DNA from: G963668435 sp963668435
GTDB lineage: Bacteria > Latescibacterota > Latescibacteria > Latescibacterales > Latescibacteraceae
DNA: 39,888 nucleotides
Direction: 5' to 3'
Assembly: GCA_963668435.2 (NCBI GenBank)
Contig: CAXXSC010000011.1
Span: 1 to 39,888 of the forward strand
Position 1 is the stretch's first letter, and each line of letters opens with the position of its first letter. This document shows, piece by piece, positions 23,471-33,020 of the stretch. Below the pieces are notes generated by a model. It had not been told where the DNA came from and made no database searches. It saw nothing but the letters and a program-made list of their open reading frames with translations. A program made the position numbers and the translations under genes.

Positions 23471-24907
23471 TTATCTCACCCGTTCCGGAGCGGCGGTTTT
23501 GCCTTTCATGATACGGGGAAGGCGGTAGACCTCGCCGGATTCGGTGGCGAAATAGAGGTCGGATTCCGAGGGTTTGCGCCCGTGGCCGTCCGCCCAGAAA
23601 GCATAGAAACCGGGGTGAGCATTGACCGGACGGCGCGCGTAGGTATGGTTGCGTTCGCTGGCCCCGGTGAGCAGCGCGGTCATGGTCCAGTTTTCGCCCT
23701 GGTCGGGGCTTTCCCACATGCGCATCTCGCCGCCGGGGTTGAACGGCTGGGGACCGACCGCTGTCGGGCCGACAATGCGCCAGACACCGTTGCCGTCGAA
23801 ATAGAGCGAGCCCATATCGTAATTGTTGTCGGAGCGCATGGCCGGACGGATCACCCACTGATCGCCGTCCCAGCGCGCGGTTGTCCAGAGACGCGGATCG
23901 TTTTTCGGGCCGGACTCATAGCCTTTGCTCGTGATATAGAGGATCACCGGGAAACCGTTGGCGTCGTAGCGGATGTCCTTGAGATAGACATTGAGCCCCT
24001 CTGCTTCATAATCGTGAATCAGCGCCGGGCATTTCGGGTCGGTCAGCGGAAGGTTCAGCGGGGTGCCGTCCGCAGCGTGCCAACTCGCACCGAAATCGGG
24101 CGTTTCTACATAATAGAGGTTTGTGCGCCAGTTGAGCCCCTTGCCCTCGGGATGGTAGTTGAACGCGCTTCCGGCTTTCGTGCCGTTCGTGGCGCTGATC
24201 TGGTAATGGCCCTCGTCCATTGCCGCCAGACGGGTCCATTCACTCCAGTTGACACCGTCTGCACTGCTCATGGCGCAGATAGTCCGTTTCGCCGGGTAGT
24301 TGTAGCGGGTGAAAAAGCAGAGGAAACCGCGCCCATCCATGTGCCACGCCTGCATGTAGCTGAAATTGGTCATCGGCACCGACTCGCCGTCCGCCCGTTT
24401 GACCGCGGGCACCAGCTCGAACGCGCTGACATCGTAGGGCTTCCTGCTCTTGTGGATATAGGAGGGCCGCCCGGTGCCGTGCGAGGTCGAGAATATCCAG
24501 ATATAGCCGTCGCTGTCCACCGAAATCACCGGGTTGTCGTGGGCGTCCTCGGTCTTTTTGTCCAGAAGGTAGGTCGGGCGCGGCACTGTGCCGGTTTTGT
24601 GGTCGAAATATGACACCATGTGCTGAAGTTTCCGGTTATTGTCGGAAGCTGTCCCGCCATAGCAGAAAAAAGTCCGGTCCACCTCGGGGCAGTAAACCGC
24701 GAACGGCTTGTGCTTGGCACAGTAGGTGCCCAGTCCGCCGCTGTACTTATAGACATACTCGTCGTTGGAGGGCTGGTTCATGTACCAGATGCCCCGGTAG
24801 CCCCTGGCGGTCCCGTTTTCGGTGACATCCGGGTCCCAGGGAATGGTCTGGGCCGAGGCCGTGGCGGCCGTGAGTGTGAGAAGGAGTGTGAAAACGAGCT
24901 TTCGCAT
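23471..24907 (-). CDS. Secreted BNR-repeat protein (BNR_4-like)
   Basis: 478 aa with a Sec signal (KLVFTLLLTLTAATASAQ, cut after about residue 20). The body has repeated SxDxGxxW-type turns (SSADGVNWSEW, SPDQGENWTM, PDFGASWHAAD) of a beta-propeller. The motif order YRGIWYMNQPSNDEYVYKYS and SDGYIWIFSTSHG is like the BNR_4 group found with polysaccharide lyases and sialidases. It likely binds or cleaves a plant or algal polysaccharide outside the cytoplasm; the catalytic residues are not certain. ATG 24907 is chosen because the signal peptide starts there. Flanked by repeat composites (23080-23420 and 24985-25165). Confidence 0.7.
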   Translation of the reverse strand: MRKLVFTLLLTLTAATASAQTIPWDPDVTENGTARGYRGIWYMNQPSNDEYVYKYSGGLGTYCAKHKPFAVYCPEVDRTFFCYGGTASDNNRKLQHMVSYFDHKTGTVPRPTYLLDKKTEDAHDNPVISVDSDGYIWIFSTSHGTGRPSYIHKSRKPYDVSAFELVPAVKRADGESVPMTNFSYMQAWHMDGRGFLCFFTRYNYPAKRTICAMSSADGVNWSEWTRLAAMDEGHYQISATNGTKAGSAFNYHPEGKGLNWRTNLYYVETPDFGASWHAADGTPLNLPLTDPKCPALIHDYEAEGLNVYLKDIRYDANGFPVILYITSKGYESGPKNDPRLWTTARWDGDQWVIRPAMRSDNNYDMGSLYFDGNGVWRIVGPTAVGPQPFNPGGEMRMWESPDQGENWTMTALLTGASERNHTYARRPVNAHPGFYAFWADGHGRKPSESDLYFATESGEVYRLPRIMKGKTAAPERVR

Positions 24908-24984
24908 GGCAAATCCCGTGTGAATGAGGTTATCGTTTTTTTGTCTGTGGAAGTATAGCTCGAAATCACCGCCAAAGCAAGCCG

Positions 24985-25165
24985 GGGTGCCAGTGGGCAC
25001 TTTTTGGTCTGTGAGGGGTGTGCAGAATGATTCGCTGTTCGGCGTTTCGCCGCCGAACGCTGGAAGGTGGGATCAGCCGGAACTCACCCCCTGGCCCCCT
25101 CTCTTTCAAAGAGAGGGGGAAGCGTCCACAACACTCTGTTTATAATACTACTTATCAAGCGGGGG
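24985..25165. repeat. D-C hairpins and a palindromic CCCCCTCTC module
   Basis: D: GTGCC/GGCAC followed by TTTTTGG. C: TTCGGCG/CGCCGAA, then AAGGTGGGATCAG. A second type follows: CCCCCTCTCTTT/AAAGAGAGGGGG (about 25099-25124), also found at 38036-38063 and, degraded, near 36070-36100. No gene. Confidence 0.7.
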
Positions 25166-25219
25166 TGAGTTCTTTCTTCTCTCCTGTATTCTGAATCCTG
25201 ACTCCTGACTACTTTCTTT

Positions 25220-26737
25220 TTATCTCACCAGCAGCACCCGTTTCGCCGCCATCGCCCCGCCGGTGTCGAGCACGCAGAAATACACGCCGCTCGCACAGCC
25301 ACCGGCATTCCACACGGCTGAATGCACCCCTGCAGCAAACCGCCTTGACACAAGATCGGTCACATGCTGGCCGTTGAGGTTGTAAATCGAAAGCACAATC
25401 TCTGAGGGCTCCGAAAGCGTGAAAGAGATCGTTGTCGAGGGATTGAAGGGATTGGGCGAGGGGTTCATCAACATCGCTGTCTGCGGCATAATTTCGCTTT
25501 TTTCGACAGAGACAGTCGGATCGTATTCGTATGCGCCGATATCTGGTGCAACGCCGTGATAATCTTCGGCCTTCATGTCAAGAATGACTTCACCTTCGTA
25601 CTGGAAATAAGCGACGCCTGCATCGATGGCGGGTGAGCTTTCCTGAAGGCGGAAGTCTCCGTTGTCGGTATCAATGAAGAGGGGATCGAAATCGTAGAGC
25701 TCGCCTTCCGTGAAAATATCCGCTTTCATTTCAGAGCTTGGATAATATGCAACGATACCATCCAAGCCGGATTTAATGATCGAGTTGCTGAAAATCAACG
25801 TGGCTTTAGGATTACTCGGCAGTTCCCATGGAACAGATATCTGTTCTTCTTTTGTGCTGTCCCAGATAATTGAGTTAATAAATCGAATTGTACAACCAGA
25901 ACACCTGATGTTCCTTTTATGGTATTCTTTTTGTGAAAATATAACAGAATTTATAATTGTTATATCATTTGAGCCTGCAGATAAATCATATTCGCCATTA
26001 TCGGCTATAACAGAATTTTTGATTGTAGCACTGGATAAAACACATAAAACTCCGACGTGCTTATTGTCTTTAACAATAATATTGTTACACAGAACAGAAT
26101 CGCAGTTGTTAAAATATAATCCAAATGGATCATTATTGTTGTAAATGAATGTGTTGTTAATTGAGATATCACAGAAAGATGCACTAAGCACTCCACCAGC
26201 TGATCCACTATCGTTGTTTCTAAAATAAGAATTGTCAATGGTGATATTTGAAATACCGCACGAAATTCCTGAAGCTGAATAGCCGTCATTTCTTTCAAAT
26301 ATCAACCATCTAAAATGCGCGTCCACATTTTTGCATCTGATGGCGGTTCCGTAACCATTAACCAGCGTGAAAGCCGCATTTTTAAGTGTAAATCCAGAAA
26401 CAGTTACGCTGTGACCCTCCTCATCGTTCCTTATATTTATACAGGAATCACCGTTTTTCTGAGCGTCGATGATGGTCTCATGCATATATGTCGTGTCGGC
26501 CGTGGTGAGATAGTGAGAGGCGAGTGTGATGCTCTTCTCTCGCAAATCGAGATTCTCGAAATATGTCCCCGGTGCGACAAGGACAGTGTCGCTTTCGGCG
26601 GCGATATCTATGCCTGCCTGGATAGTCGGTTGATCATCGGGGATGTTGATTATTGCGGCGTGTGCGGAGAAAGCGGACAGCAGAAAAACGGCGGCAAATG
26701 TTGCGAAAAAGGCAATCCTGAACCTCGTAGACCTCAT
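25220..26737 (-). CDS. Secreted right-handed parallel beta-helix protein with FNPST sorting-like C-terminus
   Basis: 505 aa. A Sec signal (FATFAAVFLLSAFSAHA) is followed by INIPDDQPTIQAGIDIA, a common opening of pectate-lyase-fold, DUF1565-like proteins. Residues 60-340 are short repeated strands with stacked Asn/Ile (HFRWLIFERND, NITIDNSYFRNND). The C-terminal ~75 residues (PSPNPFNPSTTISFTLSEPS, LSIYNLNGQHV, ASGVYFCVL) are a FlgD/T9SS-like beta-sandwich used for surface sorting in FCB-type bacteria. It probably acts on or near the cell surface; no catalytic residue can be named. A near-twin lies at 29815-31329. ATG 26737 is favoured over GTG 26740 because GAGG is 5 nt upstream. Confidence 0.75.
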   Translation of the reverse strand: MRSTRFRIAFFATFAAVFLLSAFSAHAAIINIPDDQPTIQAGIDIAAESDTVLVAPGTYFENLDLREKSITLASHYLTTADTTYMHETIIDAQKNGDSCINIRNDEEGHSVTVSGFTLKNAAFTLVNGYGTAIRCKNVDAHFRWLIFERNDGYSASGISCGISNITIDNSYFRNNDSGSAGGVLSASFCDISINNTFIYNNNDPFGLYFNNCDSVLCNNIIVKDNKHVGVLCVLSSATIKNSVIADNGEYDLSAGSNDITIINSVIFSQKEYHKRNIRCSGCTIRFINSIIWDSTKEEQISVPWELPSNPKATLIFSNSIIKSGLDGIVAYYPSSEMKADIFTEGELYDFDPLFIDTDNGDFRLQESSPAIDAGVAYFQYEGEVILDMKAEDYHGVAPDIGAYEYDPTVSVEKSEIMPQTAMLMNPSPNPFNPSTTISFTLSEPSEIVLSIYNLNGQHVTDLVSRRFAAGVHSAVWNAGGCASGVYFCVLDTGGAMAAKRVLLVR

Positions 26738-26740
26738 CAC

Positions 26741-26795
26741 GACCTCACTTTCAGGTGTTGTGAAATTAAATTTAGCTGATCATAATATAATATGA
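26741..26795 (-). promoter_or_regulatory. Conserved promoter region of the beta-helix twin genes
   Basis: About 54 bp upstream are identical to 31333-31386 before the twin gene. On the minus strand they hold TATTATATTATGATC, a good -10-like region, and an AGTGAGG ribosome site. Non-coding identity of this length supports shared regulation or recent duplication. Confidence 0.5.
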
Positions 26796-26814
26796 AAATG
26801 AAAAAAAGAAAGGG

Positions 26815-27235
26815 GTCAGGATTCAGGATTCAGAATACAGGAGAAAAGACAGAAGATGAGGGGCAAAGGCACAAAGAAAAAATGGATTGTCTGAACCGCT
26901 GATTCCTATGATTAAATGATTAACGATGATTGAAAGATTACCCCCCTCGGCTTCGCCGTGTCCCCCCTGAAAAAGGGGGGTGGTCGCTATGCGACAAAAG
27001 ACTCAAAAACAGCACGATAACAAGCGCCGCAAATACTGGTGAACCCACCAGCGAGCGTACGGCTTCGTAGAGCCGAACAGCGACTGTACATGCACAAACC
27101 CATCAGAAACAAAAAGCGCCCTCTGGCACTGATCCCACAAGCAAGCGTTCAGCCTCGCAGGGCTGAACAGCGAATCAAGTGGCACATACCTATCAGAAAT
27201 AGAAAGGGCCCGCTGGCACCCGCTGATGCCCGGTG
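26815..27235. repeat. Left repeat composite E-F-C'-D'-C'-D' before tolC
   Basis: E (about 26815-26990) and F (26990-27055) as at 15790. The C' hairpins are TACGGCT/AGCCGAA (one mismatch) and GTTCAGCC/GGCTGAAC. The D' linkers CATCAGAAACAAAAAGCGCC and ATCAGAAATAGAAAGGG follow. No gene in this stretch; the peptides it can encode are by-products of the repeats. Confidence 0.75.
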
Positions 27236-27349
27236 ATGCTCGCAGGCAAAAGAGTTTTTATTCGGCGCCGTTTTTCCGTATATTGATAGATTGTAGATGA
27301 TTTCCACGCTCTCGTGGCAGCCATTTTGTGTCCGCCGGGTTTCGGACAG

Positions 27350-27368
27350 TGCCGCAACGGCATTTTTT
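27350..27368 (+). terminator. Short hairpin with T tract
   Basis: TGCCG, loop CAA, CGGCA, then TTTTTT. The stem is only 5 bp. It lies between the repeat composite and the TolC gene, where it could stop upstream transcription. A chance hairpin is possible. Confidence 0.35.
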
Positions 27369-27540
27369 GTGACCGTTGTCACGATCTTTCAGGAAACAAA
27401 AGCTTATATTCAGGCGTTGAATTAAAAGTTCATGCCACGGACCTATTTCCCGGCCGCTTCGGGAAAAGGCCATGGTACGCATAATCGTGTCAATTCCGCA
27501 AGGCGCCTATCGATAACAGTTCCAAAAATGAGGATCGCTC

Positions 27541-29052
27541 ATGAAACAGCCGTTAAGGAATAGAATCGCCTCGTTCATACTCGCTTTCACCCTGACATCC
27601 ATAGCCTCCGTCTCCGCCCAGGAGAAAATACAGCTGACACTCGACAGTGCTGTCGATATCGCAATGAAAAACAGCTACCGCATCAAACACCTCCAGATGA
27701 ATATCGAGGCGAACAGGCTCTGGCTCAAAGCCCGTCAGGCCGGACTGAAATCGAAAGTCTATATGAACCTTCAGGCACCGAACCTGAGTTCCAGCTCCGA
27801 TTTCGAATGGGATTCCAACCTCGGCCGCGATGTTATCGTGAAAAAGAACACTACGCGCTGGCAGGCCGATATCGCAATACGCCAGCCGGTGGTGATCATG
27901 GACTATCCCACCAACGGCTATCTCTCGATGAACACGAGGACCTACCGTTACCTTCAGAAACATGAGGGCAACGATGTCGACTACTACAACCGCTACTATG
28001 TCAAATACGAACAGCCGTTCTTCCAGCCCAACTACCTGAAGAACAACATCGAGACCGCGAAACTGGACCTTCAGCGCCGCGAGCTGGAATACGCCCGTGA
28101 CCGCGCCAGCACGATCAACAGTATTGCCGACGACTATTACGATCTGTTCGAGTTCACCTGCAACGATGTCATTTACCAGCAGCAGATCGAGAACCTGCAA
28201 CGTGTGGCGCTGATCGCCGAACGTGCCGCCGAGGCTGACACCACGCGCCGTATCGAGGCGGTTCAGGTCAAGGTCGAGATCGCGAATATCGGCGAAAACC
28301 GTCTCAAAAACCAGAGCCGTATCCGCCAGGAAAGCGCCCGTCTCAAACAGCGCCTCCGCATGAGCCAGCAGGACTCGATATATGTCGTGCCGGAATTCCC
28401 GTTTAAACCCGTGCATATCGATCTCGACCAGGCCATCGAGTACGGCCACAACCTTCACCCGCTCCTCAGGATGCTCGATATCGACAAGCGCAAGAACGAG
28501 ATCAATGTGGACAACGCCAAGGGCTGGGACTCCTTCAGTCTCAATCTCGCGATGACCTACGGCCTCGAGAAACAGGAGGACGATATCCAGAGCATCTGGA
28601 ACGAGTACGACAACTCTAACTCGATCGCGCTCAACGCCTATGTGCCGATCTGGGACTGGGGACGCAGAAAAACGCGTCTTGAGGCACAGAAAATCAGCCT
28701 CCGACGCACCGAACTGAGCATCGAGGAGAACCGTAACTCAATCTCCAGCAACATCTCGATCGAGGTCGAAAATTTCCTCGAGTTCCAGAGCCGCACCGAG
28801 AACATGATGAAAAGCCGCGAGCTGGCCGCCGATATCACCGAGGCAGGAATCGAGCAGTACAACTCCGAGATTATCTCGATCCGCGATGTCATCCAGATGA
28901 TCGAGAGCCAGAAAGACACCGAGATGAATTTCCTCGATGCCTACCAGGGTTACCGGCGCTCCCTGATCGCGCTCATGATACGGACATTCTACGATTACGA
29001 GAACAACATCTCGCTCCTCGACAAGTTCAAGCCCGCCGACTCCAAATCGTAA
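27541..29052 (+). CDS. TolC-family outer membrane channel protein
   Basis: 503 aa. The signal is ASFILAFTLTSIASVSA. LTLDSAVDIAMKNSYRIKHL is the classic start of the TolC/OEP fold. Two related halves each have long helices (ELEYARDRASTINSIADDYY in the first, LSIEENRNSISSNISIEVEN in the second) and strands for a trimeric outer-membrane barrel and periplasmic tunnel. The protein exports small molecules or proteins with an inner-membrane pump. No pump or adaptor gene lies beside it, so the partner is elsewhere. GAGG precedes the ATG by 8 nt. The gene is bracketed by mirror-image repeat composites. Confidence 0.8.
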   Translation: MKQPLRNRIASFILAFTLTSIASVSAQEKIQLTLDSAVDIAMKNSYRIKHLQMNIEANRLWLKARQAGLKSKVYMNLQAPNLSSSSDFEWDSNLGRDVIVKKNTTRWQADIAIRQPVVIMDYPTNGYLSMNTRTYRYLQKHEGNDVDYYNRYYVKYEQPFFQPNYLKNNIETAKLDLQRRELEYARDRASTINSIADDYYDLFEFTCNDVIYQQQIENLQRVALIAERAAEADTTRRIEAVQVKVEIANIGENRLKNQSRIRQESARLKQRLRMSQQDSIYVVPEFPFKPVHIDLDQAIEYGHNLHPLLRMLDIDKRKNEINVDNAKGWDSFSLNLAMTYGLEKQEDDIQSIWNEYDNSNSIALNAYVPIWDWGRRKTRLEAQKISLRRTELSIEENRNSISSNISIEVENFLEFQSRTENMMKSRELAADITEAGIEQYNSEIISIRDVIQMIESQKDTEMNFLDAYQGYRRSLIALMIRTFYDYENNISLLDKFKPADSKS

Positions 29053-29089
29053 CGGGCAGTCTGAAAACTGAGCTTACTGATTAACTGAA

Positions 29090-29780
29090 TCTGTCCGGTC
29101 TTGCGACCGGCCAGTGATTGTCATTGGGGAAAACCGGCACTTCCCGGTTTTCCCCAAACCCTTTTCGGGAAGGTGGCGAGGCCACTTTATATTTCTGTGA
29201 GGGTTGTGCAGACATTTCGGACAAAGATGCTTCGCGACTTTGTCCTGCTATTCTGGGATCAGCATCAGCGGATGCGTTCTGGTCTGATAGGGATGTGCAG
29301 AGTGATTCGCTGGGGGCGGCGGCCCCTTTTTGTTTCTGTGGTGGATGTGCAAATCGATCCGCTGTTGTCGCTTGGACGACAACGCTGGAAGGCGGGATCA
29401 GGGGAAAGACTGTCTGAACCGCTGATTGCGCTGATGGAAAGATAACCCCCTGTCGTTTCACGACATCCCCCTGTAGAGGGGGCGCCAGAGGGCGCTTTTT
29501 ATTTCTGATAGGGATGTGCATGTACAGTCGCTGTTCGGCCCTGCGAAGCCGAACGCTGGCTTGTGCGATCACCAGTATTTGCGGCGCTGTTTTGGGCGCT
29601 GTTTTTTTAAGTCTTTTGTCGCGTTGGCGACCGCCCCCCTCTTTCAGGGGGGACACGGCGAAACCGAGGGGAGGTGATCTTTTAATCATCGTTAATCATT
29701 TAATCATAGCAATCAGCGGTTCAGACAATTTTTTCTCTGTGCCCTCGTGCCTTTGCCCCTCATCTTCCATCTTCTCTCCT
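29090..29780. repeat. Right repeat composite A-D-C-D-C, D-C-F'-E' after tolC
   Basis: A has a perfect 14-bp stem at 29124-29137/29144-29157. D: GTGGC/GCCAC, GCATC/GATGC, GGGGC/GCCCC and GCGCC/GGCGC. C: GACAAAG/CTTTGTC, TTGTCG/CGACAA and TTCGGC/GCCGAA. F' (about 29565-29625) and E' (about 29630-29775) then mirror the left composite at 26815. This is the most complete array in the window. No gene. Confidence 0.8.
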
Positions 29781-29814
29781 GTATTCTGAATCCTGACTCC
29801 TGACTACTTTCTTT

Positions 29815-31329
29815 TTATCTCACCAGCAACAGCCGTTTCGCCTCCACCGCCCCGCCAGTGTCGAGCACACAGAAATACACGCCGCTCGCCATGCCCTCAG
29901 CATTCCACACAGCGGAATGCATCCCGGCGGCAAAGCGCCCGTTCGCCAGATCGCTCATATGCTGACCGTTAATATTGAAAATCGAAAGCACAATCTCTGA
30001 GGGCTCCGAAAGCGTGAAAGAGATCGTTGTCGAGGGATTGAAGGGATTGGGTGAGGGGTTCATCAACATCGCTGTCTGCGGCATAATTTCGCTTTTTTCG
30101 ACAGAGACAGTCGGATCGTATTCGTATGCGCCGATATCTGGTGCAACGCCGTGATAATCTTCGGCCTTCATGTCAAGAATGACTTCACCTTCGTACTGGA
30201 AATAAGCGACGCCTGCATCGATGGCGGGTGAGCTTTCCTGAAGGCGGAAGTCTCCGTTGTCGGTATCAATGAAGAGGGGATCGAAATCGTAGAGCTCGCC
30301 TTCAAGGATGATGTCGGCTTTCATTTCAGTATTGTATTGAGATTCTGAAACAATACCATCTATTCCCGACTTGACAATTGAATTGCTGAAAATCAACGTG
30401 ACTTTAGAAAGGCGTGAAATATTACTGGGAACAGATATCTGCTTTTCTTTTGCACTGTCCCAAATAATGGAGTTTACAAAACGAATCTCCCCACCGGTGC
30501 ATCTGACTCTCGGTTCATGGTATTCTTTTTTTGTACATATTGTTGAATTCAAAAATGTTAACTCTTGAGAATCGAGGTAAATATTGTATTCCCCGTTGTC
30601 GGCAATAGCAGAGTTACTTATTGTTGCATTTGATAATGAACACATAACACCTATGAAAGAGTTGTCTTTAACAACAATATTATCACACACTACTGAATCG
30701 CATCTTTGAAAAAAAATAGCACTGTCAGTTAAGTTGTTTATAACGTTAGAGTTTGTCATGATAACACGATTGCAATCTGAGAACCTCAAAGCATCACCAT
30801 AACTAAAAAGTTTATTGTCAAATATATTCACGTGATCAATTTCCGCGTTTGATTCCCAACATTGTATACCAGTGGGCGAATTATTTTGAATCATAAGCCT
30901 CTCAAAATGCGCGTTCGTATTTTTGCATCTAATACCCATGCCGTATCCAACCGCTTTTACAAAAGTTGCGTTTTGGACGGTAAAGCCGGCAACTGTTACG
31001 TCGTATCCATCTTCCTCATTCCAGATATTGATGCCGGGGCCGCCGTTTTTCTGGCCATCGATCACCGTCTCATGCATATATGTCGTGTCCGCCGTGGTGA
31101 GATAGTGCGAAGCTAACGTAATATTCTTGCCTGTCAGATCGAGGTTCTCGAAATAAGTTCCCGGCGCAACAAGGACTGTATCGCTCTCGGCGGCGATATC
31201 AATGCCTGCCTGGATAGTCGGTTGATCATCGGGGATGTTGATTATTGCGGCGTGTGCGGAGAAAGCGGACAGCAGAAAAACGGCGGCAACTGTTGCGAAA
31301 AAGGCAATCCTGAACCTCGCAGACCTCAT
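29815..31329 (-). CDS. Beta-helix protein, near-twin of 25220-26737
   Basis: 504 aa with the same plan: Sec signal, IINIPDDQPTIQAGIDIA opening, stacked beta-helix strands (SNAEIDHVNIFDNK, VVCDNIVVKDNSF) and FNPST C-terminal sorting-like domain. The first ~85 and last ~175 residues are almost identical to the twin; the middle has diverged strongly while keeping the fold. It probably recognises a different ligand with the same export and anchoring parts. It ends in the same downstream sequence as its twin. It starts 92 bp downstream of 31421-32026, with which it may form an operon. Confidence 0.75.
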   Translation of the reverse strand: MRSARFRIAFFATVAAVFLLSAFSAHAAIINIPDDQPTIQAGIDIAAESDTVLVAPGTYFENLDLTGKNITLASHYLTTADTTYMHETVIDGQKNGGPGINIWNEEDGYDVTVAGFTVQNATFVKAVGYGMGIRCKNTNAHFERLMIQNNSPTGIQCWESNAEIDHVNIFDNKLFSYGDALRFSDCNRVIMTNSNVINNLTDSAIFFQRCDSVVCDNIVVKDNSFIGVMCSLSNATISNSAIADNGEYNIYLDSQELTFLNSTICTKKEYHEPRVRCTGGEIRFVNSIIWDSAKEKQISVPSNISRLSKVTLIFSNSIVKSGIDGIVSESQYNTEMKADIILEGELYDFDPLFIDTDNGDFRLQESSPAIDAGVAYFQYEGEVILDMKAEDYHGVAPDIGAYEYDPTVSVEKSEIMPQTAMLMNPSPNPFNPSTTISFTLSEPSEIVLSIFNINGQHMSDLANGRFAAGMHSAVWNAEGMASGVYFCVLDTGGAVEAKRLLLVR

Positions 31330-31420
31330 CACGACCTCACTTTCAGGTGTTGTGAAATTAAATTTAGCTGATCATAATATAATACAGAATAGAAAGAAAA
31401 GGAAGGGGTCGGCGCCTTTT

Positions 31421-32026
31421 TCAGATCGAGGTGGTGCCAAAATCGGCCTCGCTCTCGTCGCTGAGCCCGGGATCGCGGCTGTCGCGAAGCCTTATACGGT
31501 AATTCGGCGAGGGAATATCATCCACATCCCACACGTAGCGGCCCTTTTCGGCGGGGAATTCGCTCGCGAGGACAGTCCATTTCCTGCCGCTGTCGATGGA
31601 GTATTCTATGGTGATCGTGTCGACACCGGCGGAATTCCAGCGTATGATCTCCCACGAGCCCGCGAAAATGGCCTCACCGCCGTTGGGGCGCAGAAGTTCC
31701 AGGTAGCGTGAGCAGAGCTCGATAGTGACTGCCGTGCCTTTTTCCTGCGGGACATCGGCGGAGACATGACCTGACCGGAACCCGTACTTTTCGGCACGGA
31801 CCACGAATCCCCTGCCCTCGGGGATGTCCTTAAGCACGAAACGCCCGCTTTCACCGCTTTCGGAGCTGATCACGGTAAGGGCCGCCCGCACAGAGACTTT
31901 AGCGCCCGCAACAGGCTTACCGGTCGCCGAATCGATCACTGTCCCCTCGATCACCGCGGCGAATGGCTGTGTCATGAACGCGAGAACGAACACTGCTGAA
32001 ACGAGGGTCAAGGCGATAGGTTTCAT
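31421..32026 (-). CDS. Secreted protein with carboxypeptidase-regulatory-like and Kre9/KNH-like domains
   Basis: 201 aa. The signal is ALTLVSAVFVLAFMTQPFAA. Residues 22-105 (VIEGTVIDSATGKPVAGAKV) are a carboxypeptidase regulatory-like beta-sandwich. Residues 110-185 (LRPNGGEAIFAGSWEIIRWN, YSIDSGRKWTVLA) are the Ser-Thr-rich/Kre9-type domain common in secreted proteins of FCB and related phyla. No catalytic site; probably an adhesion or scaffold protein. ATG 32026 with GGAG upstream is preferred to an in-frame start at 32074. Confidence 0.7.
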   Translation of the reverse strand: MKPIALTLVSAVFVLAFMTQPFAAVIEGTVIDSATGKPVAGAKVSVRAALTVISSESGESGRFVLKDIPEGRGFVVRAEKYGFRSGHVSADVPQEKGTAVTIELCSRYLELLRPNGGEAIFAGSWEIIRWNSAGVDTITIEYSIDSGRKWTVLASEFPAEKGRYVWDVDDIPSPNYRIRLRDSRDPGLSDESEADFGTTSI

Positions 32027-32149
32027 GGGCTGGCTCCGGGCTGAAATGGCTGCCGCTGTTGTCTGACAACTCATGGTTGTTTTCGGGCTTTCCTATGGTT
32101 TTTATACATTTTACGGTGAATAGGGTTCCGTAGTAACAGAATACAGTAT

Positions 32150-32925
32150 TCAGGAATCAGAATACAGAAGAAAAGATGGAAGAATGGAACACGGATTGAG
32201 CGGATGAGCGCGGATTGAAAGAAATAAATAGCCACGAAAAGGCACAAGAAAACACATGGGAAAGACAAGGATTCATCGCAGAGGCGCGAAGAAAAAATGG
32301 ATTGTCTGAACCACTGGTTCCTATGATTAAATGATTAACGATGATGGAAAGATTACCCCCCTCGGCTTCGCCGTGTCCCCCCGGAAAGAGGGGGCGGTCG
32401 CTCCAGCCTTCGCAAACGCTACGGTGTGCTGGTCACGACAAAAGACTTGAAAACTGCACCATATAAGCGCCGCAAATACTGGTGAACCCACCAGCGAGCG
32501 TACGGCTTCGTAGAGCCGAACAGCGACTGGACTTGCACAAATCCATCAGAAATATAAAGTGCCCGCCGGCACTGATCCCACAAGCAAGCGTTCAGCCTCG
32601 CAGGGCTGAACAACGGCTCAATCTGCACATCCACATCAGAAATAAAAAGTGCCCTCGGCACCTTCCCGAAAGGGATTTGGGGAAGACCGGGAAGTGCCGG
32701 TTTTCCCCAATGACAGCCAACTGGCGGTCCGAAAGGACCGGCAGATCAGTAAAGTCAGTTGTTCATCAGACCAAAAAGGGTCCGCCGCCCCAGAGAGAGG
32801 TGATCAAGGTGGTGAGCTCATTCCGCTGATCCCGTCACCCAGCGTTCGGCGGTGAAACGCCGTACAGCGGCTCAATCTGCACATTACTATCAGAAACAAA
32901 AAGCATCCGCCGATGCCCCTTTTTG
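32150..32925. repeat. Left repeat composite E-F-C'-D'-C'-D'-A' plus C'-D' before the fucosidase
   Basis: E (about 32150-32400), F (32430-32500), C' and D' pairs (32500-32660). A' has TTGGGGAA and ACCGG pairing with CCGGT and TTCCCCAA (about 32682-32715), then a GGTCC/GGACC hairpin (32727-32741). An extra C'-D' lies at about 32840-32920 (TTCGGCGG and CGCCG arms, GCATC/GATGC). No gene is seen in almost 1 kb. Confidence 0.75.
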
Positions 32926-33020
32926 CTTGCGGTCAGCGATCAATTTTCTCTATCCTTCAGCTACACGATATTATTCCAGACCGCAGCAAGCTGTCAGCAC
33001 TGTCACGAAAGGACTGTCCC

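Noticed and set aside
23372..24613. 413-aa plus-strand frame
   Set aside because: Antisense of the BNR gene, starting in repeat DNA.
27039..27236. Recurring peptides such as RRAEQR and IRNKK in spacers
   Set aside because: They come from translating hairpin modules C and D; stems change in a base-pairing and not a codon-preserving way.
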